Notes: generated from the letters alone by a model not told the origin. A DNA stretch of 64,000 bases from Solen grandis (GCA_021229015.1 CM037782.1:56029776-56093775); one strand, 5' to 3'; counted from the first letter of the stretch, positions 35,831-47,635 are shown. Program-made: numbers and translations.

Positions 35831-36852
35831 TAATGCTATTAAAACTTTCGTATTAAAACTTAACGATTTTTAAGCCCTGTAGGCTTCATTTTTTGTATGA
35901 TTTGCTTGAAATTTTGTCTGAAGATGCAGTATTAGATTCTATGGAGCCATGTCACTTTCGTTTCCGGAAAATCCCAAAGGTCAAGGTTATATATCAATTA
36001 TCGGCTTTTTCTTCGGCCTTAAATATCTCAAAAACGGTAAATATTCTATCGAGACACTATGCATATAATTTGTAGTGCTTAGAAAGACCTTTCAGATGAT
36101 ATTTAGTTTTTGATGATCGGGGTTGAATTGGTTGAGTTATGGCGGAAAAATGAAAATTTGGTAACCCCCAATGTGTTTAACAGTTTATACCTCGAAACCC
36201 TTTGAGTTTTCAAAATATGATGATGAATATTATTTGTAGAGCAATGTTTGGCCGTTCTTTTGATGCCTAAACTTTAATGATTGGCCAAAGATTGATGGAG
36301 GAATGGGAAAAAAACGAAATTCGTGTATGTAGCTTTGGTGAATTTTTCATTTTTCAGGTGGTTTAAGAGCTGGTATCTCAAAAAGTATTAGTAATATTCC
36401 TAAACATAAAGCGTGTGAAATGTAGAGAATTTTCAGACGATTATTTTGGTACCTTAAGTTTTGAAATTGAACAAAGTATAAGGAAGTTACATCAAAAATA
36501 AGAATTTAAACATGTAGAATCTCAGCGATTCTGCCGTGTTGTCAAAGTTCTACGGCTAATATCTCAAAGCTCATTAGAAATAAGTCCACACCTTAAGCGA
36601 GTGAGATGTAGAGAATTTTAAGACGATTATTTTGGTACCTAGAGTTTTAAAATTGATTAAAGTATAAGGAAGTTACATCAAAAATACGAATATAAACCCA
36701 AGTGTAAGAATTTTCGAGAAATATCCTACTTTCGCTTTCACGTTAATTGAAGCATTTTCGGAAAATATGTAAGTTTACAGCGATGTATTAGTCATATAAA
36801 TTGCAAAAAACTTTTTACTTATATCATATTGATATTACTAGCTGAACAAGCG
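35831..36852 (+). repeat. Dispersed repeat family D, longer copy
   Basis: Very similar to 17251-17896 at both ends, with ~500 extra bp (about 36270-36660). The extra part holds a tandem pair sharing GATTATTTTGGTACCT and GTATAAGGAAGTTACATCAA. Confidence 0.8.
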
Positions 36853-36860
36853 TACCCTTT

Positions 36861-37158
36861 CCGGTGGCCGAGTGGTTAGAGCGTCTGCCTCGGGAGCGGA
36901 AGGTCGTGGGTTCGATCCCCGACCCGACATACCAAAGTCGTAAAAAATGGTACTGTTATAGCTCCCTTGCTAGGCGCTCAGCATATAAGGGTATTTGCAG
37001 GACTGGTTAGCGCGGTATCAGGATGATGTGACTGGGTGTGGTATCATGCCACATGTCTACGGCGTAATACTGCAGTGTGGTAGTCCTATACCCGCATGAA
37101 GTAGACATCGTGACTGGCTGAATTACTGTCGGTGGGACGTTAAACCCAACAAACAAAC
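36861..37158 (+). mobile_element. tRNA-derived SINE, family 1
   Basis: The best-preserved head in the window: A box GGTGGCCGAGTGGTTAGAGC and B box GGTTCGATCCC (36909-36919), resembling a class II (Leu/Ser-type) tRNA. The body and GGACGTTAAACCCAACAAAC tail are intact. No separate functional tRNA gene is inferred. Confidence 0.92.
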
Positions 37159-37349
37159 TGATATCATATATAGCAGTGTTTACTACACCGATCCCTACAC
37201 ACGAGGTGTGCACACAGGCGCATGTTGACGTCTTTTTTAAACATTTATTAAAGTTGCTTAAATAATCATGTTTATAGATAAACATTTACATAAGAATGAG
37301 GAGTTTCGGAAATATTTTTTGCAAAGGGACTAAAATACAAGTATAGTTT

Positions 37350-37558
37350 ATTAGGTTTAATGTCCCACCGACAGTATTTAAGTCTTTTGGAGACAATGTC
37401 TACTTGAGACAAATGTAGTGTAGTCACATTGCACAGTATCACGTCGTAGACAGTTGGCATGATACCACACCCAGTCACATTATCCGGACACCGGGACATC
37501 AGTCCTAGAACTACCCTTATTAAGCTGAGCGCCAACCACGGGAGTTATACCAGTACCT
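37350..37558 (-). mobile_element. SINE family 1, minus strand, head missing
   Basis: On the minus strand it reads from GGTACTGGTATAACTCCCGT through GATAATGTGACTGGGTGTGG to GGGACATTAAACC. The tRNA-like head is absent. It lies ~190 bp from the plus-strand copy at 36861-37158. Confidence 0.87.
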
Positions 37559-38025
37559 ATGTTTACGAATTTGGTAAATACAAGAATTGAATAATTGATA
37601 TAACGTTTTTAAACAACTTACAGATCATGTGTTATCTCGTTTGATTTGGTATTTCCGGGGTATTCCTAGCCTTGATATCTTCCGCTGACACCGACTTTTT
37701 TAAAACGATTATTTTTTACATATTTCGTTCTTTCCTTAATGTCAATCAGTTGGTATTTTCTGATTTCTCAACTAATTCAAACAAGATAAATAAATTAAAA
37801 AACAGCCATCACATAAATTGATTGAAATCTGAAAAAGAAATGAGCCGACGGTCAAAAAATGCGCGAAATTTATGTGTTACATCCATATTTGGAAAGCACG
37901 TGCACGTGTGTGAATACTTTAACAACACGCTGACGTAGCACTTATATGGCGCCATCTTCTAATATAGCAGCATAACGTAGTAATAGGGCGGGGCAAACTC
38001 TAAGTTAGTCAGTGTTAATTAAGTA

Positions 38026-38134
38026 TAGGTTAGTGTTTTTTTTAGTAAGCATTAATGAAATTAAATCGGTGTGGCGCGGCAAAGCCGCGCGACCGATTTA
38101 ATGGACTTAATGCTTATTAAATAACACTAACCTA
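38026..38134. repeat. Long near-palindromic hairpin element
   Basis: The outer arms TAGGTTAGTGTT (38026-38037) and AACACTAACCTA (38123-38134) pair. Further inside, AAGCATTAA pairs with TTAATGCTT and AAATCGGT (38063-38070) with ACCGATTT (38092-38099). The tip is GGCGCGGC-AAA-GCCGCGC, strongly GC-rich in an AT-rich setting. It looks like a palindromic MITE. Confidence 0.87.
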
Positions 38135-38890
38135 CTTAGTGTTTGGAATTATATTTTGAAATTTAACGCAGTCGCACATTCCAAATATTGTATTGATTTT
38201 TTAAACTCCGCCCTATCAACCTGTTCCCGGCGTGAATTACATCACGTGACATGTAACATGTTATGTCAAAGGTCAATGCGTCGCTCTAGCTGTGTATGTC
38301 TGTGTAGATCTACGCTTCAAATGCGCATTGAACCGGAAGCCGACTTTGATCTCTTCGGCAAAAAAGTGGTGATTGAAATTTGAATAAAAGATACTGTTTA
38401 GAAAGGTTCATATATCTGCACCTATATATGTTGTGTTTTGGACATTATTTTTTTTTATTAAGTAACCCTTGTTTGTAAGTGTGTTTTTTTCTTCTCTTCT
38501 CATTATTTATATACATTTTTCAATTTGAATTTATTTAATCGGATATTTATTAATCGCTTTGTTTAGTAATTAGTTATATATTGCCCATTCTGTGTTAACA
38601 TGTGTAGACATTGAAATTACACAAGTGTCTTTAAAGCGATGACCGATACTAATGTTGTTAGAACTTGTGGTCTTACTTATTTTTTAAAATCTTCGATGTT
38701 GTATCATCATTACTTAGGCAATAATACATGTTTAAACTAAACTAAATGGAAGGGTAGAGTTCTTTTGTTATTTTAGATTAATCAGAATGCTGGTGAGTAA
38801 ATGTTTGTTCTCTATGGTTGCTGTGTATTATTTTTTGCCGATGTTCATGCGTTCACATCAAAAATCCCTGTAACACGTTACACATGCGTG

Positions 38891-39344
38891 GACTAAGACC
38901 ACAATTTAAACTTACTATATGTTCTATATAAGCATATATACCAATGACAATTTCTGTAAGGGACATTGGCATCCAAACTTACCCTCATTAGATAGATCTA
39001 TTCAAGAGAAATAATTCTGTACATTTTAAACATGGAGTCACCCGACTTCTTTTTGACCTATTTAAGGCCAAATAACATGCGTATGAATTTAGTGCACCGG
39101 TCGGCCATTTCACGCCAATTTTCTCAAAAATTCCCCCCCCTCAGTAATGCTAAACTATTAAGATTGTTATGCAATAAGACCTCCAAAATGGGCATTTTAT
39201 GACTATTTTAACTGTTCTATAGAATTCAATCCTTTATTGCATGTCTTTCAGTCAAAATCTCACCTTAATTCAGCATTAAATAGGGTCACTTTTTTCTGTG
39301 TAGGCACATCCGGTAACCAAGGGCAGGTAATTGTGGTCTTAGTC
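38891..39344. mobile_element. MITE-like element with 16-bp terminal inverted repeats
   Basis: It begins GACTAAGACCACAATT (38891-38906) and ends AATTGTGGTCTTAGTC (39329-39344), an exact inverted match of 16 bp. The interior is non-coding. No convincing target-site duplication is visible. Confidence 0.75.
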
Positions 39345-39565
39345 TATTTTGGTGAACACATAAAGCTCCGCTTCTCGACATATCTTGACGCACACGCGCA
39401 GTGAAGGTGCTTGAAGCTGGTTTTACATTGATCAGTTGATTTAGCGGAATAGTGTTTAGTGACAAGTTGATGCCGATTAAATGAATTAAATGGAGACAAA
39501 ATTTTGAAAAAATGGAATGATTTCATTGGACAAATATAATTTCAAACACTAAGAGAGAATTTAAC

Positions 39566-39610
39566 AGTTAAGAAGCCGTCACTTGCTACGCTCGTTCTGG
39601 CTTCTTAACT
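39566..39610. repeat. Short hairpin
   Basis: AGTTAAGAAGCC (39566-39577) and GGCTTCTTAACT (39599-39610) are perfectly inverted, with a 21-nt loop. Confidence 0.7.
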
Positions 39611-39886
39611 ATAACGAATACAGTCGTCTCCATCGTATGTACAAGCATTATTGAAATTTAACTCACGAGGCTACACGCGTCGACGAATCTATTGCATGGT
39701 AGCATTTACGGTTTTATTCCCGCGACTGTACACGAAATTAAAAAAAAAAAATGATATGTAGAATTAATAGGTTTAAGTTTAATTGCTTATATTTTGAATA
39801 CCTATAAAACTAGACCCAAATATGCTACAATTGAATTGTAGGGATTTTCAGGAAATTTATTTTGGTACCTAGAATACTAAACTTGG

Positions 39887-40116
39887 AATCTCTCAGCCCC
39901 TCACCGCTGTGGGTTCGAATTCCGGTAGGGACTTCGGATTTTTCATGTGAGGAAGCCTTCCAGCTGGCTTGCGGTAGGTCGGTGGTTATATCCGCGTATC
40001 TCTGTGTACTCGGGGTCTTCCTCCACCTGTAATTAGCTGGACGTCTCTATATGATTGAAATACTATCACCGCGACGGTAAACCCCAATACAAAAACAACA
40101 ACAACAACAACAACAA
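39887..40116 (+). mobile_element. SINE family 2, head truncated
   Basis: Begins at CTCTCAGCCCCTCACCGCTG with a B-box-like GGTTCGAATTCC, then the body landmarks GTGAGGAAGCCTTCCAGCTG and TACTCGGGGTCTTCCTCCAC, and ends CGGTAAACCCCAATAC plus (CAA)n. A fuller copy lies on the minus strand at 52581-52812. It interrupts a repeat D-like segment (TTTGGTACCTAGAATACTAA). Confidence 0.88.
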
Positions 40117-40333
40117 TTAAAATTGGTCAAGTTATAAGAAAGCGATATCAAAATAAAGATTTATTTATTTTCGACATATGGCTTACTTCAAAAAGTTCAT
40201 GTATGAGAAGTCCATACGAAAAAAAAGAGTAAAAGGTAGGAAATATAATATATATTCTTTCTAACGGTATTAATCTTTACATTTCAAAATGTTGCAGAAA
40301 GTCCTATCATTCGTATCAACGAATGAAATCTAG

Positions 40334-42802
40334 TTCTTCTTCTAATTATTCTCTTTTTCTTCCCCTGATATATGTGTAAGTTTCGATGTGTTGCCAATGG
40401 CCAAGAACAATGAAAATTTTATGGCATATATTTCAAACCATGGGCTTTCGAATGCAATGAATTTCCTATTCATATGATGTCTTATAACGTCAGATTTGAC
40501 GTCAGGTGAAAATGTTTGTACGCGGTCTACAGCCATTATTTCTGGACTGATTTTCATCAAATTTTCACAGAATTTGTATATTACGCTCTAGTTGTGCATC
40601 CCGGTATCCGTTTTTTCAAATTCGAAAAAGCAAAGGTTTTATGGCGAATCCAAGATTCGAACCATTGACGTCAAATTTCAAATGCGTATAAAATCGCTTC
40701 TGTATGAGCTAGAAAGCTGAATTTTGGACAAAATATATGTCTCTGGGTCTTCCTTACATTTTGAGAAAATGAACGTCATATGACGTCATAAGGTAAAGAG
40801 TAATTTCTAATTTCTACGTTTTTAACTTTTTATGTGTTGAAAACCTCCAAGTACCTTGAAAATTGAGTAGCATATGCTTCACATAAAACATTTTGCATGT
40901 TTTGACGTCAAACCTGACGTCGTCTAAAATGTTTGAACGCGGTCTACAGCCGTTATTTCTAGACCGATTTTCATCATAATTTCTCAGAATGTGTATATTA
41001 CGCTTTAGTTGTGCATCCCGGTGTCGGTTTTTCCAAATTCGAAAAGGCAAAGGTCCAACATTCGAACCATTGACGTCAATTTTCAAATACCTATAAAATT
41101 GCTTCTAGATGTGTAGAAAGCTGATTTTTGCACAGATTATAAGTCTCCAAGTGTATTTTGGGTTCTTTTAAGATGAACGTCATTTGACGTCCTATGACGT
41201 CTTAAGGTAAAAAAGAATTTCTGATATCTATGCCTAAATTTATATATGGTGTAAAATTTCCAGGACCATGGAAATTTAATGGCATATGCGTCAAGCAACG
41301 TGCTTTGGAATGCATTGAATTTCATATTCATGTGACGTCATATAACGTCAGATTTGACGTCAGGACAAAAAGATTGTACGCGGTCTACAGCCATTATTTC
41401 TTGACCGATTTCCATCAACATATCACAGAATGTACATGTAACGCTTTGTTGTACATGCCGGTGTCCATTTGTCCAAATTCGAAACTTCAAAGGTTTTATG
41501 GCAAATCCAAGATTCGAACCTTTGACGTCAAAATTTAAATACGCATAACTTCGCTTCCAGATGTGTTAGAAAACTGATGTTTGAAATGAATATTAGTCTT
41601 TATGACTTCTTTTTATTTCATAAGGCAGAACGTTATTTGACGTCATATGACGTCATAAAGTCAAAAAGAATTTCCTTTATCTACGCGTTTATTTCTATAT
41701 GTTGCAAAGGGCCCAGGGGCTTGAAAAATTAATGGCCTATATTCCAGATACTGAATATTTCATTTCATTAATTGTCTTATGCCTACGACGTCAGATGATG
41801 TCAAACATGACGTTGTCTACAAAAGTTTTTCGCGGTCTACAGCCATTATTTTCAGACCGAGTTTCATTCAATTTATACAGAATGTGTAAGTTTCGTTATA
41901 ATTATGCATTCAGGTGTCCGTTTTGCCATATTCATTAAGGCAAAGGAACTATGGCGAATCCAATATTCGAATTATAGATGTTAAATTTCAAATACGCATA
42001 GCATCGCTTCCAGATGAGTTAGAAAGCTGAAAATTTTGACTGAATACAAATCTCTACGTATTTTTTTCCTTATAAGAAGATGAGCGTCATATGACGTCAC
42101 GTGTCGTTACAAGTCCTAAACACTTTTTAAAAATTAAACGGTTTTACGGCCTATAGGCCTGTTTTTTTTTGTGTGTTTTTGTTTAATTTGCATGATTTTT
42201 TTTCTGAATGTGCAGCATTAGATGCTATGGCGTAATGCTACCTCCGTTTCCAGAAAAAGCAATGGTCATATTTCAATTATCGATATTTTTCTTTGGCCTT
42301 AAATATTTCTAAAACAATAAATATTCTATCGAGACACTATGCATATAATTTGTAGTGCTTTGAAAGACCTTTCAGCTTTAATGATCGGGGTTGAATCATT
42401 TGAATTATGGCTGAAAAACGAAAATTATTTTACCTCAATGCGTTTAACAGTTAATATCTCGAAAACTTTTGATTTTCAAAAAGATGAATAATATTTGTAG
42501 AGCATTGTTGGGTTGTTCTTTTAATGCTTTAAGTTTAACGACTGACCCAAAAATCATGGAGTAATGCAAATAACAAAATCGTTTATGTTATTTTATGACA
42601 GACCTTAATATATTGCATCAAATTGAATGGATTTTAAAGACATTTGTTTTGGTAACTAGATTACTGAAATAAGTCAACTTCTAAGAAAGTAATGTCAAAC
42701 TAAGAATTGATGTCTAGTTAATTTTGCCATTCAATATAAAGCTCTTACTTTTGACAAATTTAGCAGAAAGTCCTATCATTCGTATCAACGAATAAAATCT
42801 AG
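40334..42802 (+). mobile_element. Helitron-like copy m
   Basis: A T-rich 5' start is followed by TTGCCAATGGCCAAGAACAA, type A2 core units with CGCGGTCTACAGCC at about 40520, 40939, 41379 and 41834, and then repeat family D (42100-42720). The 3' end is AGCAGAAAGTCCTA, stem TCATTCGT/ACGAATAA (42776-42795), CTAG ending at 42802. Confidence 0.83.
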
Positions 42803-44340
42803 TTATTATTATTCCTTTTTTCCAACCATATCTAAGAGTTAATTTCAATATGTTGTCAGTGTCTGAGCAACATGAAAATTAAATTGCCTCGACAAAAATG
42901 TTCAAATTTTTAAACCAATCATTTTTAATTTTTCAATGACGTCAAATGACGTCAGATTTGACGTCAGCCTCAGAAGTTTGTTCGCGCTCTAGAGCCTTTA
43001 TTTTTTGTCGTTTTATCTTGATATTGTTTACAGAAGATGTATGTTATGATGTAGATGTGTACCTTGTCTTCCAAATTTTAAAACTCGAAAAATTTAAGAA
43101 TTTTTGGCAAAACCGAGTTTTGAACTTTGGTCCTGAAACTATTATTTAATGTTACAAAGGCTACTGATGACATAGAAGCATGAAAATTGGACGGCTAATT
43201 TGCTCAGAGGTCTACTTTCTTTTTTTGAAAGATTTCCTTTTAAGTCACGTGGTTATGACGTCATTTAAAAGACAAAGTCCTTTTTTTCAAAGATTTCTCT
43301 CGCGCTGGCATCATACATTTTGAGTCAATTTTAATGAAATTGAAACTGCAAGGATAAAAAGTATCTTTTTGATCAATTTTGATCCGATTATCTTGATATT
43401 TTTACAGAAGATTAGGATGTAGATATGTACCTTAGTATTCAAATTTCCAAATTCGAAAAGGTTAAGATTTTATGGCAATATCGAGTTTCGAATTTTTGTC
43501 CTAAAAGTATATATAATTGTTACAAAGCCCCCTGATGCGTTAGAAGCATGAAAATTGGACAGCATATCGGTATAGAAGTTTACATTCTATTTTCTGAATG
43601 ATTTTCTTAAATCACGGGTTAAAAAATTTCTTTTTAAAGATTTCTCTGCTCTGGTATCATGAATTTTGAGTCAATCTGAATTAAATCTTTAGAATTGATA
43701 GAGCTGAAGTTGAAGTGATGCATACTGCAAGAAATGTTTGTTTTGTCACGTGGTTATGACGTCATGTATACTAAAGCAAGAATTATTTTTTTTAAAAATC
43801 ATATAAAATCGCCAATTACACCAATGGACTTAAAATTTTAAAAAATGTCGAAACTTAGTACGTGCATAAAGTCTTGAAAATTTCAAATGATTACGACATC
43901 AAACATGACAGTTATTCATGTTTGATGGAATGCCTACTTGAAGATGTGAAAAACTTGTTCGCATTCTCGAAAATATTTTTTTCTGGATTAATAGAACTTT
44001 ACCTGAACATGTCCTTGCTAAAAGATATGTTTCTTTAGTCACTTGATTTTGACGTCGTTGAGATATAAAAATATTCATTTCAATATGTATTCGCGCTCCA
44101 GTGTCATGAGTATTGATGCCAATCTTAAGCATACCTTAAGGAATTTATGTTGTGTCACTTGTTTATGACAACATTGAATTGCAAGCAAAATATATTAAAA
44201 AGATCAAAAGATTGGATATATTAACTTTAGATAAGTAATATTGCCGTACCTTAACATGCGCAAAAAGACCAGAAATTTTCAAGTGATTACGTTATCAAAC
44301 ATGACTTATTCATGTTTTTCGTAAAAGGGCTAATTCATGG
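42803..44340 (+). mobile_element. Helitron-like copy n, diverged, no 3' end found
   Basis: It starts TTATTATTATTCC after CTAG. Type C core units carry TCGCGCT followed by GGCATCATACATTTTGAGTC, with single TGACGTCA sites; TGACGTCA is rarer and mutated towards 44 kb. No terminal hairpin-CTAG was found, so the right boundary is approximate. Confidence 0.6.
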
Positions 44341-46012
44341 AAATCTATTAATTTGAAGAAAGAAATGTAAGTGGTCATTGGGTTGGTTGAGCAAGATCCG
44401 ATTGTTCTTTTGCAGGAATGAGTGCCTGCGCTGAATAGTGAATTGTGATACGTTTCGCATTTACGATACTTATTGTAATTATACTAGAGCCAGAAAACCT
44501 ATACGGATATCTTATTGCATTTGTTATCACGGTTTTCCGCAAACCTGAAGAAAAAAAAATGTAACCTTTTTGTTTTAAAGGTTTAAGGTTTAATTGAATA
44601 GTAAAACTCAATCAATTTAAAGGTTGAAAGTCATGGTTTTCAAATTATATTTTTCTTTTTTACAATGTCAATTATGTGGATCAAATTGCAATGATTATTT
44701 GTTAAGTCATATGCTTACGAAGAAATAGATATTAAATTAAGAATAATAAAAAAAAAACATTTAAAATCGATTGAATAACGTAAGAAAAAAATTCTTGAGC
44801 ATAGTATTATCTTCAAATTTTCCTGTTGTTTTTACTGCATGATAGTAAACGGTTGCGTAATCAAATAAGATCCATATTTTTGCTTTCTTAATATCTTCTT
44901 AAGAAAATAATAATGAAGAAAAAAAAGTAAAAAAAAGATTTCAAGCTTATTTTTGAACATAAGTATATATTTATGATAATGATGATTTACGTATTAAATT
45001 TTACATTTTATTATGCATCATTATTCCATTTCTTTGTATTATATATTCAATACCTTTGAAATAAGCAAACAGAGGCCGCTTTGTTTGTATCTTAAAGAAA
45101 CGGCTTCTAGTTTAATTTATATACTTCATGCAATTTGAATACTGCGTCTACAAATGACTTTTGAATTTGTTTTGTATAAGTTTACCGTGACCTTGTGTCT
45201 GTGTCAATATGTGTTTCGGGTATAATCAAGATTTTGTCTACCTGTGTAAATCATATCCCCATGATAAAATCGTTTTAGCGTCTACCTGCATTGGTGATTT
45301 TGCATTTCTATTTTTATAAACCATTGGCCGACATGTAGCTAGAGGTCTCCCACGTATGCTATGCAATAGTATTAACTCAAATATAAAATATATTAATTCT
45401 TATTTTTAAGTTTTTTTTGTTTGTTTTTTTGTTGTTGTTTTTTTATTCCTCGATAATAGACATGGCTGTTACCACCTTGATCACGTGAATCAGTAACCAA
45501 GTTACAATGTTGTTTTGTTCGAAATTCCAGTTGTTGATATGTTTTGAATGTTATGTGATCATAAAAATATTGCATTGAGGTAATCATGAGTAGAAATTAT
45601 TAATCAAACTTGAAGTGTACAATAGGATTGAAAATCCATTCAATCTCTATTTCACAGTATACTCGCGTGTTTTTGGAATATCCTCAAGTATTTTTGTGCC
45701 ACTAAGTCACTAGTAGATATATTTAAAATGCACTTAACACACATAGATTTGTAGTGTTTATAGCAAAAGGCATATTGAGTGCAATGAGAACAATATTGTA
45801 TTCTTTTTTAAATATGGCCAATTCACATAGTATAAATAGCTTTGAGTAGCTGGCTGACCCCTTCAGTTTTCTCACCGGCATGACCCTACATAAGTTGATA
45901 CAAGTAAGTTCTTACTTAAAAAAGATGTGCTGACCTTGATCATATGTACTTTTTCTCACCTTTATATTTAATCATTATTTATCTTCTGAATAGTTTTAAA
46001 ACATGTTATATT
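44341..46012. other. Gene-free AT-rich stretch
   Basis: No exon with splice sites, RNA gene or clear repeat was recognised. Contains scattered poly-A/T runs. Confidence 0.45.
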
Positions 46013-46072
46013 ATCTCTCTCCCTCTCTCTCTCCCTCTCTCTCTATATATATATATATATATAGTGTGTGTG
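46013..46072. repeat. Compound (CT)n(TA)n(GT)n microsatellite
   Basis: CT-rich 46013-46044, TA 46045-46063, GT 46064-46072. Confidence 0.95.
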
Positions 46073-46420
46073 TTTCTAATCACTGAACAAAGCTAAAAAA
46101 TCACAACCGCAATTTTGAGGATCTGTGATAAAACCGTTATGCATGACTAACAAATAGTTAATATATTTTATTCTAAATTTCATTAATTACAAACTAGAAT
46201 AAACAGAATAACAACTGACACTCCCGAATCTCAAAGTTGACCATTTGAGACAATTTTAAGCTAACCATAAAGCATGTTCGATTGTTAAAACCTTGTGAAT
46301 ACACCAAAAAAGTTTGATTTAAAAAGTTAATCACAGGGTTCGCAGAATTTGTGGTGAATTTCAACATTATCTAAGCTTAATATATTGAACTCATTTCAGC
46401 TAAATAATAGTGGTTGTACA

Positions 46421-46644
46421 TATACTCAAAGGAAAGAGAAACGCAGGGTAACTAAAATCTGTATTAGCCAGACTCAAGTTTTTACCTCCTTACCTTGCAA
46501 TAAATCCCATATGATAGACCCCATCTCATTCTAAAGCATTTATTTTGTTTGAAAAACGATCTTTATCAAAATAATTTAAACTGTAATACCGTCGAACACT
46601 TCCTACTTAAAGTTTACCCTGCGTTTCTTTTTCCTTTGAGTATA
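46421..46644. mobile_element. MITE with ~30-bp terminal inverted repeats and TA flanks
   Basis: The left end TACTCAAAGGAAAGAGAAAC continues into GCAGGGTAA. The right end is the inverse, TTACCCTGCG followed by TTTCTTTTTCCTTTGAGTA, with one mismatch. TA borders both sides, consistent with a Tc1/mariner-type MITE. The interior is non-coding. Confidence 0.82.
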
Positions 46645-47635
46645 TTATATTTAAAATAATGCTTACCTTTGAATTTGGTAGCGTTGTAGAAATGGAATAT
46701 AACATAAGTTTAACCGATTATGACTGTCCCGTTTCTATGAACGCCCAAAGCAGTGATCAAATGCGTATGCCCACCTGTTGGAAACGTCACGTGGTATTTA
46801 ATGATATAATTTAACTCAATCGGAACACCTCTGATAAATACTTCAATATGACGGAATTACCCGAGGTAATACATATGATTGACTATACAGTTTTCGTGGT
46901 ATAACAAGTTTCCGGGGGTTTTATCTTTACACCATTTGCGCGTGAGAACCCAATAGAACGGGCTGTTCTCGATATCCCAAACAATCAAAACAAATTTCAG
47001 ATATGCTCTTATATTCAAATTAAGACATCACGTGACTTTCTGTGTGAATTCCGGGTAATGTTTAAGATACCGGTCTAATTAATAAAAAAAAACCTTGAAC
47101 TCCTATTTGAAGAGCTATTTGTAATTAACATGTTTTCAAACAATATTCTAATTATTTCCTTAAATAGTTAACACAAACTGCAGAATAGTACTTTACGCAG
47201 ACAGCAAAATAAACGTCTCTATTTGTCCGGAAAATAAGTCGCATGATGGCTGGATATAAATACAAATATGACGAATATTCTTCACGAGGGTTAAATGACT
47301 GGAAATTAGTTTATGCAGAAAGCTTTTTAAGGTGTGTAAAGCATGTTTAGCGATGAATTTGTATAAAAATGTTCAGTTACCCGTATATGCCTTCAGTTGA
47401 AACTCATTCAGTATTAAATGGAAAAATGATTGCCGAACGAGGTTGGTGTAAGGTCAGCAATTTACCCGAATATAGTTGCAAACTTTTTCGCCTTGGTGGA
47501 CCATCATATAAGTTCTATTTCACAATAAAAATAGATTTATATGAATATTAAACATTTTTAGATAACATTTTGTCGAAAAATTAAGATTTAGAGGATACTC
47601 ATGCAGTTACTCTTAAACTAGATAGTCTAAAAAAA
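46645..47635. other. Gene-free stretch
   Basis: AT-rich with several CACGTGA words. No exon or repeat was recognised with confidence. Confidence 0.4.

Larger units (their letters stand above)
34061..40333 (+). mobile_element. Helitron-like copy l (interrupted by gap)
   Basis: A degraded 5' module and type A units run to the gap at 35548. After the gap come an A2 unit, repeat family D (35831-36852), SINE family 1 (36861-37158), a minus-strand SINE, further inserts, and the 3' region AAAAAGTTCATGTATGAGAA shared with copy e. The 3' end is GTTGCAGAAAGTCCTA, stem TCATTCGT/ACGAATGA (40307-40326), CTAG ending at 40333. Because of the gap, the two halves may not be one copy. Confidence 0.65.

Noticed and set aside
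9144..44340. Autonomous Helitron Rep/helicase gene within the array
   Set aside because: No long open frame or recognisable Rep HUH or helicase motif was seen in any copy; all frames are broken at short intervals.
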